A stretch of DNA of 64,000 nucleotides from G965218495 sp965218495. Its GTDB lineage: Bacteria; Bacteroidota; Rhodothermia; Rhodothermales; Bin80. The notes below the pieces were generated by a model, which was given only the letters and a program-made list of their open reading frames with translations, had not been told where the DNA came from and ran no database searches. Where the stretch lies: contig OZ244626.1 in the NCBI GenBank assembly GCA_965218495.1, positions 2,542,001 through 2,606,000 on the forward strand, given 5' to 3'. The translations under genes and the position numbers were made by a program. Shown piece after piece: positions 36,902 to 45,230 of this stretch (position 1 is its first letter; every line of letters begins with the position of its first letter).

Positions 36902-37648
36902 CTTGCATTGACTGTAACAAGGGATCCGGTGACTAATTTAATCTTCTGCGCGGTAGCACCCATCACTCTACGCAAGGCTTAGGGGCACACCCGGATCCAC
37001 CTGGTGCATGCGGGAATTAGGGCCGCCCGGCCCGTATTCCTTAAGCATCCTCACACGGATGGTCCGCCCAGCGCTCAGGACACAACCAAGCCATACGCTT
37101 CCCAAGCGCTTGTGCGCACCAATAACGTGACCCGCCCACACTGTATCGCCCTGCAGCGGCTACACCTTTGCGTAGTGTTTGTTGCGGTTACTCTCGCAGC
37201 CCATGCAGTAGCGCGCCTCCAGCCTTGTAGCGCATCTCTTGCAGCAATGTGAGCAGGCGACTAGAGCTCATCGCATGGCCCAAGCCGCCCGCTAATTCGC
37301 CGCCCGACGCGACCACCCTTGCAGTTTCAGCTTCTCAAAGGCGACTTCATGCAATCGGGTTGACGCTACCCATCGCTGAAGAGCCGATCAGTCTTCGAAG
37401 GAGGTATGGGCCGGTCTGAAGTTTTCCGAAACCATCATCGCAGCTGCTACAAGAGTCTGCAACGCACCTCCACCATCTAACGACAAGGACACCCGTGGTG
37501 CAGCAGACTTGGAAACCGCCTAGCTCAAAAGGCTGGCATGACCAGGATGTACGGGGAGACGAACCTTTTCCGTCCGCGAACAGGAGCTAATTCCTTTTAG
37601 GTGCAACCCAAGGCATACGTGTGTGCGTACAACGCGCCGCCAAAAAGC
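36902..37648. other. Intergenic region of about 750 bases
   Basis: Divergent gap between the PLP enzyme and the DUF2461 protein. I see no supported gene. I looked for a SAM riboswitch ahead of the PLP gene and did not find its conserved core. Both promoters must lie here, but no consensus is clear enough to call. Confidence 0.5.
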
Positions 37649-38338
37649 ATGCGCCGCCCCTTCATGCCTGTACCCCAAGAGCTTTTCGACTTCCTCACGG
37701 ACCTGTCCGCGAACAACAACCGCGAATGGTTTGCTGCGAATAAGCACCGCTATGAGGCTCATGTCAAGGCCCCGCTACTTCGGCTTATCGAAGACTATTC
37801 GCTGCCCTTGAGCCAGATCAGTCCCCACTGCCGTGCAGTACCCAAAGTAGGCGGTTCCCTGTTCCGGATCTACCGCGACATTCGCTTCTCCAAAGACAAG
37901 AGTCCGTACAAGACCCAAGCGGGGGTTCATTTTCGACACGAGGCAGGAAAGAACGCGCATGCACCGGGGTTTTACTTGCATCTGGCACCTGAAGAGTGCT
38001 TTGCAGCTGCCGGGATTTGGGGGCCCGACTTGAAGACGCTGACCATGATCCGACAGGCTATCGTAGACGACACGCCGCGTTGGGTTGCCGTCAAGGAGAA
38101 GCTCAGCGGCCACTTTGACCTGTCTGACCATCTGCACAGCCTTAAGCGCACACCGCGTGGTTTTGACCGGAATCATCCCTGCGCAGACGACCTGAGACGG
38201 AGGCACTTCGTAGCAGCCCGTCAGCTGAAGCGGGACGAGGTGCTCGATCCGGAGTTTTTGCAAATTCTAGCCGCGGCCCATCGTCAGGGTGCGCTGCTTA
38301 TGGAGTTTCTGACGCGCGCCATTGGCCTCCCATGGTAG
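37649..38338 (+). CDS. DUF2461 (TIGR02453) family protein
   Basis: 229 residues from the ATG at 37649; the frame opens at 37601. Family pattern: LFDFLTDLSANNNREWFAAN near the start, IYRDIRFSKDKSPYKTQAG in the centre and GFYLHLAPEECFAAAGIWGP. The family is widespread and uncharacterised, with no known catalytic residues. Confidence 0.88.
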   Translation: MRRPFMPVPQELFDFLTDLSANNNREWFAANKHRYEAHVKAPLLRLIEDYSLPLSQISPHCRAVPKVGGSLFRIYRDIRFSKDKSPYKTQAGVHFRHEAGKNAHAPGFYLHLAPEECFAAAGIWGPDLKTLTMIRQAIVDDTPRWVAVKEKLSGHFDLSDHLHSLKRTPRGFDRNHPCADDLRRRHFVAARQLKRDEVLDPEFLQILAAAHRQGALLMEFLTRAIGLPW

Positions 38339-38379
38339 CCAAGTTGTCCTGATCACCCACCACCAGACTCAGCACGTTC

Positions 38380-39177
38380 ATGTTCCCCACGATGAATCCC
38401 TTTGTTACGCACGGCGCGTTCAGTTGGAGTGAGTATCTCGCCATTGATCCGACCGTGTCCTTGGATTTCTACGCAAAGCTGCTCGGCTGGCAGCACTACT
38501 CCGTACCCATGGAGATGGAAGGCGGTGGGACGTACTACGTAGCTACGGCCGATCGTACTAACGCGGCGGGTTGCATGAAGCGACCCCACGAAGACATCCC
38601 GCCGTGTTGGGGTTTCTATGTCACCGTGCGGGATGTGCGCGCGTTGGTGGAAGAGCACAAGCTTCAACTACTCGTTCCGGTGACAGAAACGCCGATGGGC
38701 CCGTTCTGCGGCATCATGGATCCGCAGGGCGCAGTGCTGTATGCTATCGAGTACGCAGCCCCCGAAAAAGAATCCAGAGGGGTCACGGACTTTGTATCTA
38801 CGTTCCACCGGCATGGCCTCTTCAGCTGGTTCGAGCTGAATACGACCGACGGCGCGGCGGCGGCGTCATTCTACGGAAAGTTGTTCGGCTGGACTTTCCA
38901 AGAAAATTCCACGCCCTTTGGAATCTACCGTCAGATCAAGGTAGGCGAGGTAGGCATCGGCGGGATCGCCGAATACCTGCCCGAAAACGCGCCACCACAC
39001 TGGTACGGTTACATCACCGTTGACAACGTGGACGACCGCATCGCCTCGGCAGCTACGAGCGGTGCAACGGTTATTGCGCCACCATTTGACCTGCCCGGTG
39101 TAGGACGCATGGCCCACATCCATGATCCCAATGGCGCGCCGCTGGCACTCATCAAGTACCAGGACATGACGGCGTAA
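38380..39177 (+). CDS. Two-domain VOC (glyoxalase/bleomycin-resistance-like) protein
   Basis: 265 residues with two beta-alpha-beta VOC repeats. The first (10-130) runs GAFSWSEYLAIDPTVSLDFY to GIMDPQGAVLYAIEY, the second (145-262) GLFSWFELNTTDGAAAASFY to HIHDPNGAPLALIKY. The halves are clear internal duplicates. The domain pairing resembles CFP30B-type hydroxymethylpyrimidine/antibiotic-binding proteins. The substrate is unknown. The start could also be the ATG four codons later. Confidence 0.88.
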   Translation: MFPTMNPFVTHGAFSWSEYLAIDPTVSLDFYAKLLGWQHYSVPMEMEGGGTYYVATADRTNAAGCMKRPHEDIPPCWGFYVTVRDVRALVEEHKLQLLVPVTETPMGPFCGIMDPQGAVLYAIEYAAPEKESRGVTDFVSTFHRHGLFSWFELNTTDGAAAASFYGKLFGWTFQENSTPFGIYRQIKVGEVGIGGIAEYLPENAPPHWYGYITVDNVDDRIASAATSGATVIAPPFDLPGVGRMAHIHDPNGAPLALIKYQDMTA

Positions 39178-39200
39178 TCCCGGACAAGACGCAGGAATCG

Positions 39201-39716
39201 TCAGGCAGGTGCCGGGTCGTATCCTGCTTGGCCGGGGCGCCTTACGCATCTCGCGGCAGCAAGTACGGAAATTGCTGCCAAAGCGGACGTCAACGCCATG
39301 AACCATTTCGGGCTCACTGCGTGCCTGAGGATCTCTGCAAGCTCTGGAATTCCTTCTCGGGGCCCGACCGCCGGCACATCACCCGCCTGATACAGCGTAG
39401 CCAGTCCGATCAAGACAATGCCGCAAACAAAGAGCCTGGTGCCCCTGCCTGTCTTGTCCGCCAGCTGACAAAGGAAGCCTCCTCCGCCTGCTCCTGCGAC
39501 GGTGGCGACCATGGTCACCGCAATCCAGCCCGCGGACACGCTCCACGACTCCGGCTGAATCAGCCATTCTGCGCCCCACGCGCGGTAAGCACCTGCAGTT
39601 ACGGCCGTCGTTACGCCGCTCATGGCTCCATACCCTACGAGGCCGGCGAAGAGTGCACGGAAATTCCTCGCCACGAAGCGAAATGGCCACAAGAGCAGAC
39701 GCCAGATAAAGTACAT
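39201..39716 (-). CDS. Hypothetical four-helix membrane protein, paralogue 1
   Basis: 171 residues. The central part WGAEWLIQPESWSVSAGWIA followed by a helix and FLCQLADKTGRGTRLFVCGI aligns with the next gene upstream on this strand (39941-40390), which has GADWSFKPGSWEASAGWLA and TQRLDRSGKGALILMAAI. The two are tandem paralogues. Four hydrophobic segments are visible. No known family recognised. Confidence 0.65.
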   Translation of the reverse strand: MYFIWRLLLWPFRFVARNFRALFAGLVGYGAMSGVTTAVTAGAYRAWGAEWLIQPESWSVSAGWIAVTMVATVAGAGGGGFLCQLADKTGRGTRLFVCGIVLIGLATLYQAGDVPAVGPREGIPELAEILRHAVSPKWFMALTSALAAISVLAAARCVRRPGQAGYDPAPA

Positions 39717-39940
39717 CGCTGCGCTGTCGTTCTAGTGCCGAGCGTACCCCGATGGGCGCACCCGTTTCAAAGCAATTGCACTCATTCCAATCCCCGTCCT
39801 GGCTTGGGGTCGAGAGCACGTGGCAATGGACTGCGCTTCAAGGCTTGACGAGCGGACCATCACCTGCTCTGGACGCTGCCAAGACAACAATTGCCTGCTT
39901 GCGGGGGCAATCCAAGAGTAGTGGACCATCGCCCAAATCG

Positions 39941-40390
39941 CTACCGCTTCCGCAACAGCTTCGTAGCCACAAACACACCAATACAGCCCAGCAGCGGATT
40001 CAGGTAGTTGATCCATACAGGCTGGACAGCATTCTGCATGGCCTCGAGATTGCTGGGCGACGCAATTGTACGCGGCTCTGACGCTTCGGGCGAGCCTGCG
40101 GCGATTGCAATCCAGAGTCCGAGGACAACGATTGCGGCCATAAGGATTAGCGCGCCCTTTCCTGAGCGGTCGAGGCGCTGCGTTACCAACCCTCCTGCAA
40201 GCGCCGTTACGAGACCAACTATTATGCTAAGCGCAAGCCACCCGGCCGAAGCCTCCCAGGAGCCGGGCTTGAAGGACCAGTCAGCCCCAAGAATAAGGTA
40301 GGCCGTAGTAAGAAGGGCCATTGTCGAGGCGAAAATCACGGCATATCCTGCAACCATGCTCAAGATGGAGCGAAGAGTAGGATTCATCAA
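39941..40390 (-). CDS. Hypothetical four-helix membrane protein, paralogue 2
   Basis: 149 residues with four hydrophobic segments (about 9-32, 48-68, 80-100, 127-143) and a basic C-terminus KLLRKR. It shares the W-xx-KPGSWExSAGW and LDRSGKG patterns with the gene at 39201-39716. The 224 bases between them contain no gene. Function unknown. Confidence 0.65.
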   Translation of the reverse strand: MMNPTLRSILSMVAGYAVIFASTMALLTTAYLILGADWSFKPGSWEASAGWLALSIIVGLVTALAGGLVTQRLDRSGKGALILMAAIVVLGLWIAIAAGSPEASEPRTIASPSNLEAMQNAVQPVWINYLNPLLGCIGVFVATKLLRKR

Positions 40391-40516
40391 TCTTGACTGT
40401 TTTGGTGAGTCAAATGTGTAGGCTACAACTTGGAAAATACGCGCCGCAGACTATTCTGAGAAGCCTGATACGCACACTCCTTGCCAGGTGTTACCATCGG
40501 CATCCAGGCAAGTCCT

Positions 40517-41491
40517 TTATCCGCGCACCACACAGCATTCGCTGGCGTCCCAGCGCCATCGTGCGTGGCGACCCATCAGATGCACGCCGCCATACCACCG
40601 GTCTATGCCACGCAGATGAACTGCGTCGAGTTTTCCTGTTAGGACGGCAGCGCCCTCATCTGTCACGCCCAAGGTAGCACCCTGCAGGTCCCGTTCGCTA
40701 CGGGCACCTTCAATGGTTACAAGAGGCGCAGGGGCGCTTGCCATCGACTGGAGTTCGTGCCAAAAGGACCAGTCCCCCATGAAGGGCGCCGATTCCTGGT
40801 CCCAGTGGGCCTTAAGCAACGTAACGGGCGCACTGCAGCCGGACGCAATAGCGTCCAGTGCATGATGCGCCGTGCGGCCAAGACCGTTGAAGGTGGACGG
40901 CAGCTCCTGGAGATGCCGCAAGAGCGCCGCGCGCATAAAGGGCAGTGCCGATGAGTCGCTAGCCAGGAAAGCCTCCACTGCCGACGGGTCCGCGCCCGTG
41001 AATGCACCCCACGCCTTGGATGCTATGCAGTAGGCCGCGCCGGTAACCCTTCGCCGCGCAGCAAACAGCGGCGCGACATGCGTGGGCAAGAGGTCCCCAA
41101 GCCCCCGAAACGGCGTTACACCTTCGTGCCGATCAATACATATCAGGGTGATGCAACTGCCATTTCGCTCTGCACTTGCCAGGAACGACAACACCTGCGC
41201 CAACTGCAGCTGGTCATAGAGATCATGCTCAAACCACAGCACGAGTTCATCATAGGCCCGAAACCCCGCAAGCATGCTATTGCGCGCCGCAAACGACGTG
41301 CGCAACGCAGGCAAGGCACCCCAGTCGCGGCTGGCCAAGAACTCCGCACGGATCCGGCTTAGGGCCGCCAATTCCAGTGGCGGCACCGGCCCTTCGTGCA
41401 ACACGTCACGCCACGGCAAAATCTCCCCTTCACAGCCACCGGCAGCCAAGAGCGCCGCGGCACTGTCCCCATTGGTTATGTGTAACAGCAT
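40517..41491 (-). CDS. DUF1835 domain-containing protein
   Basis: 324 residues from the ATG at 41491 (MLLHITNGDSAAALL). The N-terminal domain has DUF1835 features: HITNGDSAAALLAA, then ILPWRDVLHEGPVP and ELVLWFEHDLYDQLQL. The C-terminal half (DUF3658-like position) is less conserved. Family members are uncharacterised; some sit near stress genes. The frame also opens at 41515 but that start precedes the conserved N-terminus. Confidence 0.85.
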   Translation of the reverse strand: MLLHITNGDSAAALLAAGGCEGEILPWRDVLHEGPVPPLELAALSRIRAEFLASRDWGALPALRTSFAARNSMLAGFRAYDELVLWFEHDLYDQLQLAQVLSFLASAERNGSCITLICIDRHEGVTPFRGLGDLLPTHVAPLFAARRRVTGAAYCIASKAWGAFTGADPSAVEAFLASDSSALPFMRAALLRHLQELPSTFNGLGRTAHHALDAIASGCSAPVTLLKAHWDQESAPFMGDWSFWHELQSMASAPAPLVTIEGARSERDLQGATLGVTDEGAAVLTGKLDAVHLRGIDRWYGGVHLMGRHARWRWDASECCVVRG

Positions 41492-41587
41492 GACACGCAC
41501 GGCGTTACACACCAAGCGCGAGCACCGGGATTCCTCCTGGTACAGCCGCTTTGAGACATCGTTCTGACACTTTCGTGGTTGCTACCC

Positions 41588-42019
41588 ATGGCAAACATCT
41601 ATCACGAATTTCCTGTACGCGCGCCAGTGACGCGCGTGTTTGACGCGATCTCCACTCCCGACGGACTCAATGTCTGGTGGACCTTGCGTGCTGACGGCAT
41701 GCCAGCGGTGGGCCAGACTTACACTCTCGACTTTGGACCGGGCTACATCTGGCATGCCAAGGTTACCGCGTGCGCGGCTCCGCATCACATTGAATGGGAA
41801 TTCACGAATGCAGACCCGGACTGGCAAGACACACGCCTACGCATAGACCTGCACGAACGCAACAGCCTGACGGTTCTCAGCTTCGCGCATACCGGATGGC
41901 CGTCGACCAACACGCACTTCCGGGCTTCCAGCTTCTGCTGGGCCATGTACCTGCGCCTGCTCAAGCGCTACGTCGAACAGAATCTCGCCGTTCCCTACTC
42001 CGAACGCCTGAACGTTTAG
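41588..42019 (+). CDS. SRPBCC/START-like domain protein
   Basis: 143 residues from the ATG at 41588 (MANIYHEFPVRAPVTRVFDA). START-type pattern: an opening strand and helix, then DGLNVWWT, a central HIEWEFTNADPDWQDTRLRI and C-terminal helix WAMYLRLLKRYVEQNL. A small-ligand-binding or Aha1-like role is possible. It converges on lexA, 11 bases from its stop. Confidence 0.8.
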   Translation: MANIYHEFPVRAPVTRVFDAISTPDGLNVWWTLRADGMPAVGQTYTLDFGPGYIWHAKVTACAAPHHIEWEFTNADPDWQDTRLRIDLHERNSLTVLSFAHTGWPSTNTHFRASSFCWAMYLRLLKRYVEQNLAVPYSERLNV

Positions 42020-42030
42020 GCCGGGCTCGT

Positions 42031-42708
42031 TTATCGCGGACGGAACCGGGAAATCTTCGGCTTCCCTACGCGACGCAACGGCGTAGGCTTGTGCTTGTGG
42101 ATGCCCGTCTGGTTGACGTGTCCGATGTAACGTCCGAGCACCGTCACTTCTTCGAAGATGTCAGGCTCAATACGGATGTTGTCGTATTCCGGGTTGGCCG
42201 GCTCAAGTCGAAGCCCGCTGCTTTCCATGTAGATTCGCTTCAGCGATGTTTCGCCGTTATAGAGTATCGCACCGATGCCGCCGTTGGGAATATCGTCGTC
42301 CACCAGCAGCACGTAGTCCCCACTGCGGATGTCTGCGCCGGCCATCGACTGACCCGAGACGCGCAGCGCAAACATTCGGCCTAAGTCCGGAAACAGCGTC
42401 TCCAGTGTGATAGAACCAAGATTGGCCTCGACAGCTTCCTGTAGCTGGCCCGCCGCGATTACACCCTTGATCGGGACGCCGCGCTCTTCTGGCAACTCGT
42501 CACGAAACTTGTAGCCCACCCCGAACTTGACCAGAATGCCCTTCTTCAGCAACGCGCGGATGTTCTGCGTCACGCTGTTGGGGGAGACCCATTCAAATTC
42601 ACCCTGTAGCTCTCGATACGTCGGCCAGTCGCCCTCGTTATCCTGCATGTAGCTCTTGATGAAGTCAGCAAAAGCCTTCTGCTTCGTTGTTAGCTTGTTC
42701 GCTGGCAT
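42031..42708 (-). CDS. lexA: LexA-type SOS repressor
   Basis: 225 residues. The N-terminal winged helix (1-72) reads LTTKQKAFADFIKSYMQDNE and PTYRELQGEFEWVSPNSVTQ. The S24 peptidase half has the self-cleavage site Ala-Gly in GVIAAGQLQEA (about 88-89), nucleophile Ser in RVSGQSMAGADIRSGDYV and catalytic Lys in GETSLKRIY. RecA filaments trigger self-cleavage and SOS induction. The N-domain is more divergent than in E. coli. An operator-like palindrome lies 62 bases upstream. Confidence 0.93.
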   Translation of the reverse strand: MPANKLTTKQKAFADFIKSYMQDNEGDWPTYRELQGEFEWVSPNSVTQNIRALLKKGILVKFGVGYKFRDELPEERGVPIKGVIAAGQLQEAVEANLGSITLETLFPDLGRMFALRVSGQSMAGADIRSGDYVLLVDDDIPNGGIGAILYNGETSLKRIYMESSGLRLEPANPEYDNIRIEPDIFEEVTVLGRYIGHVNQTGIHKHKPTPLRRVGKPKISRFRPR

Positions 42709-42769
42709 AGCAAATGCGTTTAGTTGTGTACGCTAGGTGTCATTACCCATACATGATTGCCGGAAGATA

Positions 42770-42785
42770 CGAACATATATGTCCG
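42770..42785. promoter_or_regulatory. Candidate LexA operator upstream of lexA
   Basis: CGAACATATATGTCCG is a 16-base palindrome with one mismatched pair around ACATATATGT. The GAAC half-site and symmetrical form resemble GAAC-type SOS boxes. Its place, 62 bases before the lexA ATG, fits autoregulation. The operator of this lineage is not known to me. Confidence 0.55.
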
Positions 42786-42873
42786 ATGTTTCGATCTGAT
42801 TAACGCATGAATGCAGGCAATGTTTCCGGACTACGAGTGCCAGCCATGTGGAATCGCGGAATCCTCCTCCGCC

Positions 42874-43320
42874 TCAGGCATCTTGAAGGATCCGCAGCGA
42901 GAGCAGCTGAAGGTCCCACAGGGTGTGCAGCAAGAATTCCATTCGTCCCTTCTCTTCCACTGGAAAGCGTGCGTTAACGGTGGCGGTGACAGCGTTGCTG
43001 CTCGCCGCGATCTTCACATTCAAGTCCTCAAAGTATCGGCGGGCACCTTCGTGACCCTGAGCTGAGAGCGCATTGGTCTTCGGGGGCGCCCACCCGCTTC
43101 CCTCAATCGTGACGCTTGCCCTGAAGCCACCCCGCGCAACCTTAAGAACACCCGAAAGGTGGTCATTCGCACTCGCTTCTCCGACAACATGCACGCTGTC
43201 GCCGTCGTTGCTCACTGCCTTTTGCAGCGCGTCCCAGATCTCTTCGCCATGGTATTCCCAACTTGCTGCCGACTTAGACCACGGCATCTGCACAAAATCG
43301 ATGACTAGGTTACTTACCAT
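42874..43320 (-). CDS. Hypothetical protein
   Basis: 148 residues, no signal peptide or membrane segment. A soluble alpha/beta protein with an aromatic N-terminus (DFVQMPWSKSAASWEYHGEE) and a helical C-terminus (FLLHTLWDLQLLSLRILQDA). I do not recognise a family. It overlaps the VOC gene upstream by 11 bases, so the two are translationally coupled. Confidence 0.6.
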   Translation of the reverse strand: MVSNLVIDFVQMPWSKSAASWEYHGEEIWDALQKAVSNDGDSVHVVGEASANDHLSGVLKVARGGFRASVTIEGSGWAPPKTNALSAQGHEGARRYFEDLNVKIAASSNAVTATVNARFPVEEKGRMEFLLHTLWDLQLLSLRILQDA

Positions 43321-43804
43321 CGCTCAATTGTCCGTCTTGTAGTGGTTCGCAGCTGCCGTCCGCGTGGGCAGCTGTCGCTTGCTCCGCGCCAGGCCGCGGA
43401 AAGAACTGGTCAATCAGGATGACATTGCCATCCGGGTCTGTAAGCATCAGGCTCGCGGGCCCATCCCGGTTATCAGCTTCATCAACACCGCTGATAGGCT
43501 CAACCCCGCCAGCCTTCAGTTGCTGCTGAATGTCGCGGACATCCGTATAGTCGCTCACGCGCCAGTCCCTGAGGGGATCATCCGTGTCGTCATCCTTTAC
43601 GCGCAGCCCTGGATTGAACGTCAGGATGTTCCCCTCGAACATGCCTTGGAATAGCCCTAAAACGGCGGTGCCCTGCCGGAGCATGAGGTAACCCGCACCT
43701 CCACCCGTCACGGTGAAGCCCAGCATCTCATAAAAGGCACGGGAAGCGGCGAGGTCCTTTACCGCAAGGCTGACGGAGAAGGCGCCCAAATCAATTCTGT
43801 TCAT
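43310..43804 (-). CDS. VOC family protein
   Basis: 164 residues. One VOC unit: SVSLAVKDLAASRAFYEMLG at the start, YLMLRQGTAVLGLFQGM, then SLMLTDPDGNVILIDQFFP. The C-terminal tail is unrelated and Ala/Asp-rich. It is similar to YetH/PhnB-type single-domain members. Function unknown; coupled to the hypothetical gene downstream. Confidence 0.85.
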   Translation of the reverse strand: MNRIDLGAFSVSLAVKDLAASRAFYEMLGFTVTGGGAGYLMLRQGTAVLGLFQGMFEGNILTFNPGLRVKDDDTDDPLRDWRVSDYTDVRDIQQQLKAGGVEPISGVDEADNRDGPASLMLTDPDGNVILIDQFFPRPGAEQATAAHADGSCEPLQDGQLSDGK

Positions 43805-43888
43805 AGTGCACTGAGTTCTCCCAGCTGTGGTGCCCGGGACCTGTCCATAATTGTGCGCTAAACATAGCGTATGTGAATTTACGCTTTG

Positions 43889-44715
43889 CTACGAATTGAA
43901 CAATTCGAGAGATTTTGCGCGCTCCAGCAGGCTGCTTCTCACCGCACGGCTTGCCTGCTGGAGCAGACGATCGAAGTAGGCCCGACCGGAGTCATTCGGG
44001 TAGGTGAGCGCAGCTCCTGCCCGCAGAAGCATTTCCGCTATGGCGACGTACGCCGCCTGCCGCTCACCTGCGTTCCCGCTGAACCGTGATCCATGCGCCA
44101 CCCACCCCAAGGGTGAGCTTCGATGGCACCGGTCGAAAACCTCGAGCGGCGCGTCCGCATCAATCAGCAGGCGCGCATTTGCTCGCTGCCCGAACCACGC
44201 GGCTTGATGAAGGGGCGTTCCGTCCTCAAGGCCGGGCGCTGAAAGGTCCGCGCCGGCCGCTATCAGTAGCGAGACCGGCCACGTAGGGGTTCGGCCTGCC
44301 ACATCGGCCAAAAGCCAATCCTCCTCGGGATTTCCTGTCCGGGCGGACCCGGGCTGGGAGGCCAGGATTCGCTCTGCCTCACACGCCCTGCCCTGCACGA
44401 TGGCCATGGCCAGCCGGTCCGCTGGTGTCAGCGTCCCGCCTATGGTAACGGGAGCCAGAATTTCGCTGACCTCACTGAAGCCGCAGCGTGGACGTATGCC
44501 GTCTTGCCCCCTGCCGTTTGCGCATTGGGATCCGCGCAGTGTTGCAAAAGGATTCTGGTCGCCGATAGCCGACGGCGACGCGCCGCTACATGCAGGGCGG
44601 TTTCCCGAAAGGGACCCTGCCTAGCCTCCCGGTCTGCGCCCTCTTGAAGCATTTTCTCCAGCGCCGCATCACCATCGGGCCCATAGTAATAGTCAAGCAA
44701 TTCGTGGAGCGTCAT
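43889..44715 (-). pseudogene. Ankyrin-repeat protein, frameshifted
   Basis: The 5' part from 44715 (MTLHELLDYYYGPDGDAALE, then TALHVAARRRRLSATRILLQ) carries ankyrin units, then leaves frame near 44480 after TAYVHAAA. The next frame continues naturally as FSEVSEILAPVTIGGTLTPA and joins the part to 43889 (DGTPLHQAAWFGQRANARLL, EMLLRAGAALTY). One lost base restores about 275 residues. It is either a recent inactivation or a sequencing error. Ankyrin repeats mediate protein binding. Confidence 0.75.
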
Positions 44716-44780
44716 TGCTTACAGGTATGCATATTACAAAACCGTACTTTTGACGTACACCCTTCCACCTCGTTGCACTC

Positions 44781-45197
44781 ATGGCAGAGCTGAAGACAAA
44801 GAAGAATCAGGCCAGCGTTCATGAATTCATTCAGGCCATTGAGGACCCTGGCCGGCGAGAGGACTGTCTGGCTCTGGCGGAGCTAATGCAAGAGGTCACG
44901 CAGGAGCCACCGGCAATGTGGGGTACGAGCATCGTCGGATTTGGATCATATCACTACAAGTACGCGTCGGGTCGCGAGGGAGATTGGTTCCTCGCGGGCT
45001 TCTCGCCGCGCAAGCGCAACCTGACACTGTACCTCATGGCTGGTCTGTCAGCGCTTCAGCCAATCCTGGAGCGGTTGGGTAAGCACTCCTGTGGCAAGGG
45101 GTGCCTCTATCTGAGGCGGCTCAGTGACCCCGATCCCGCTGTATTGCGCGAGCTCATTGAGGCCTCCGTCGCAAGGCTGCAGGCGCAGCGCAGCTAG
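44781..45197 (+). CDS. DUF1801 domain protein
   Basis: 138 residues. Family pattern: SVHEFIQAIEDPGRREDCLA, then MWGTSIVGFGSYHYKYASGR, GFSPRKRNLTLYLMAG and GKGCLYLRRLSDPD. DUF1801 proteins have a YdhG-like fold of unknown function. The gene diverges from the ankyrin gene and converges on lhr, 34 bases away. Confidence 0.88.
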   Translation: MAELKTKKNQASVHEFIQAIEDPGRREDCLALAELMQEVTQEPPAMWGTSIVGFGSYHYKYASGREGDWFLAGFSPRKRNLTLYLMAGLSALQPILERLGKHSCGKGCLYLRRLSDPDPAVLRELIEASVARLQAQRS

Positions 45198-45230
45198 CCA
45201 CCTTATGGTGGCTGCAAGGGCCGCGAACCC

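Noticed and set aside
36902..37000. SAM riboswitch ahead of the trans-sulfuration gene
   Set aside because: None of the conserved SAM-I core is visible.
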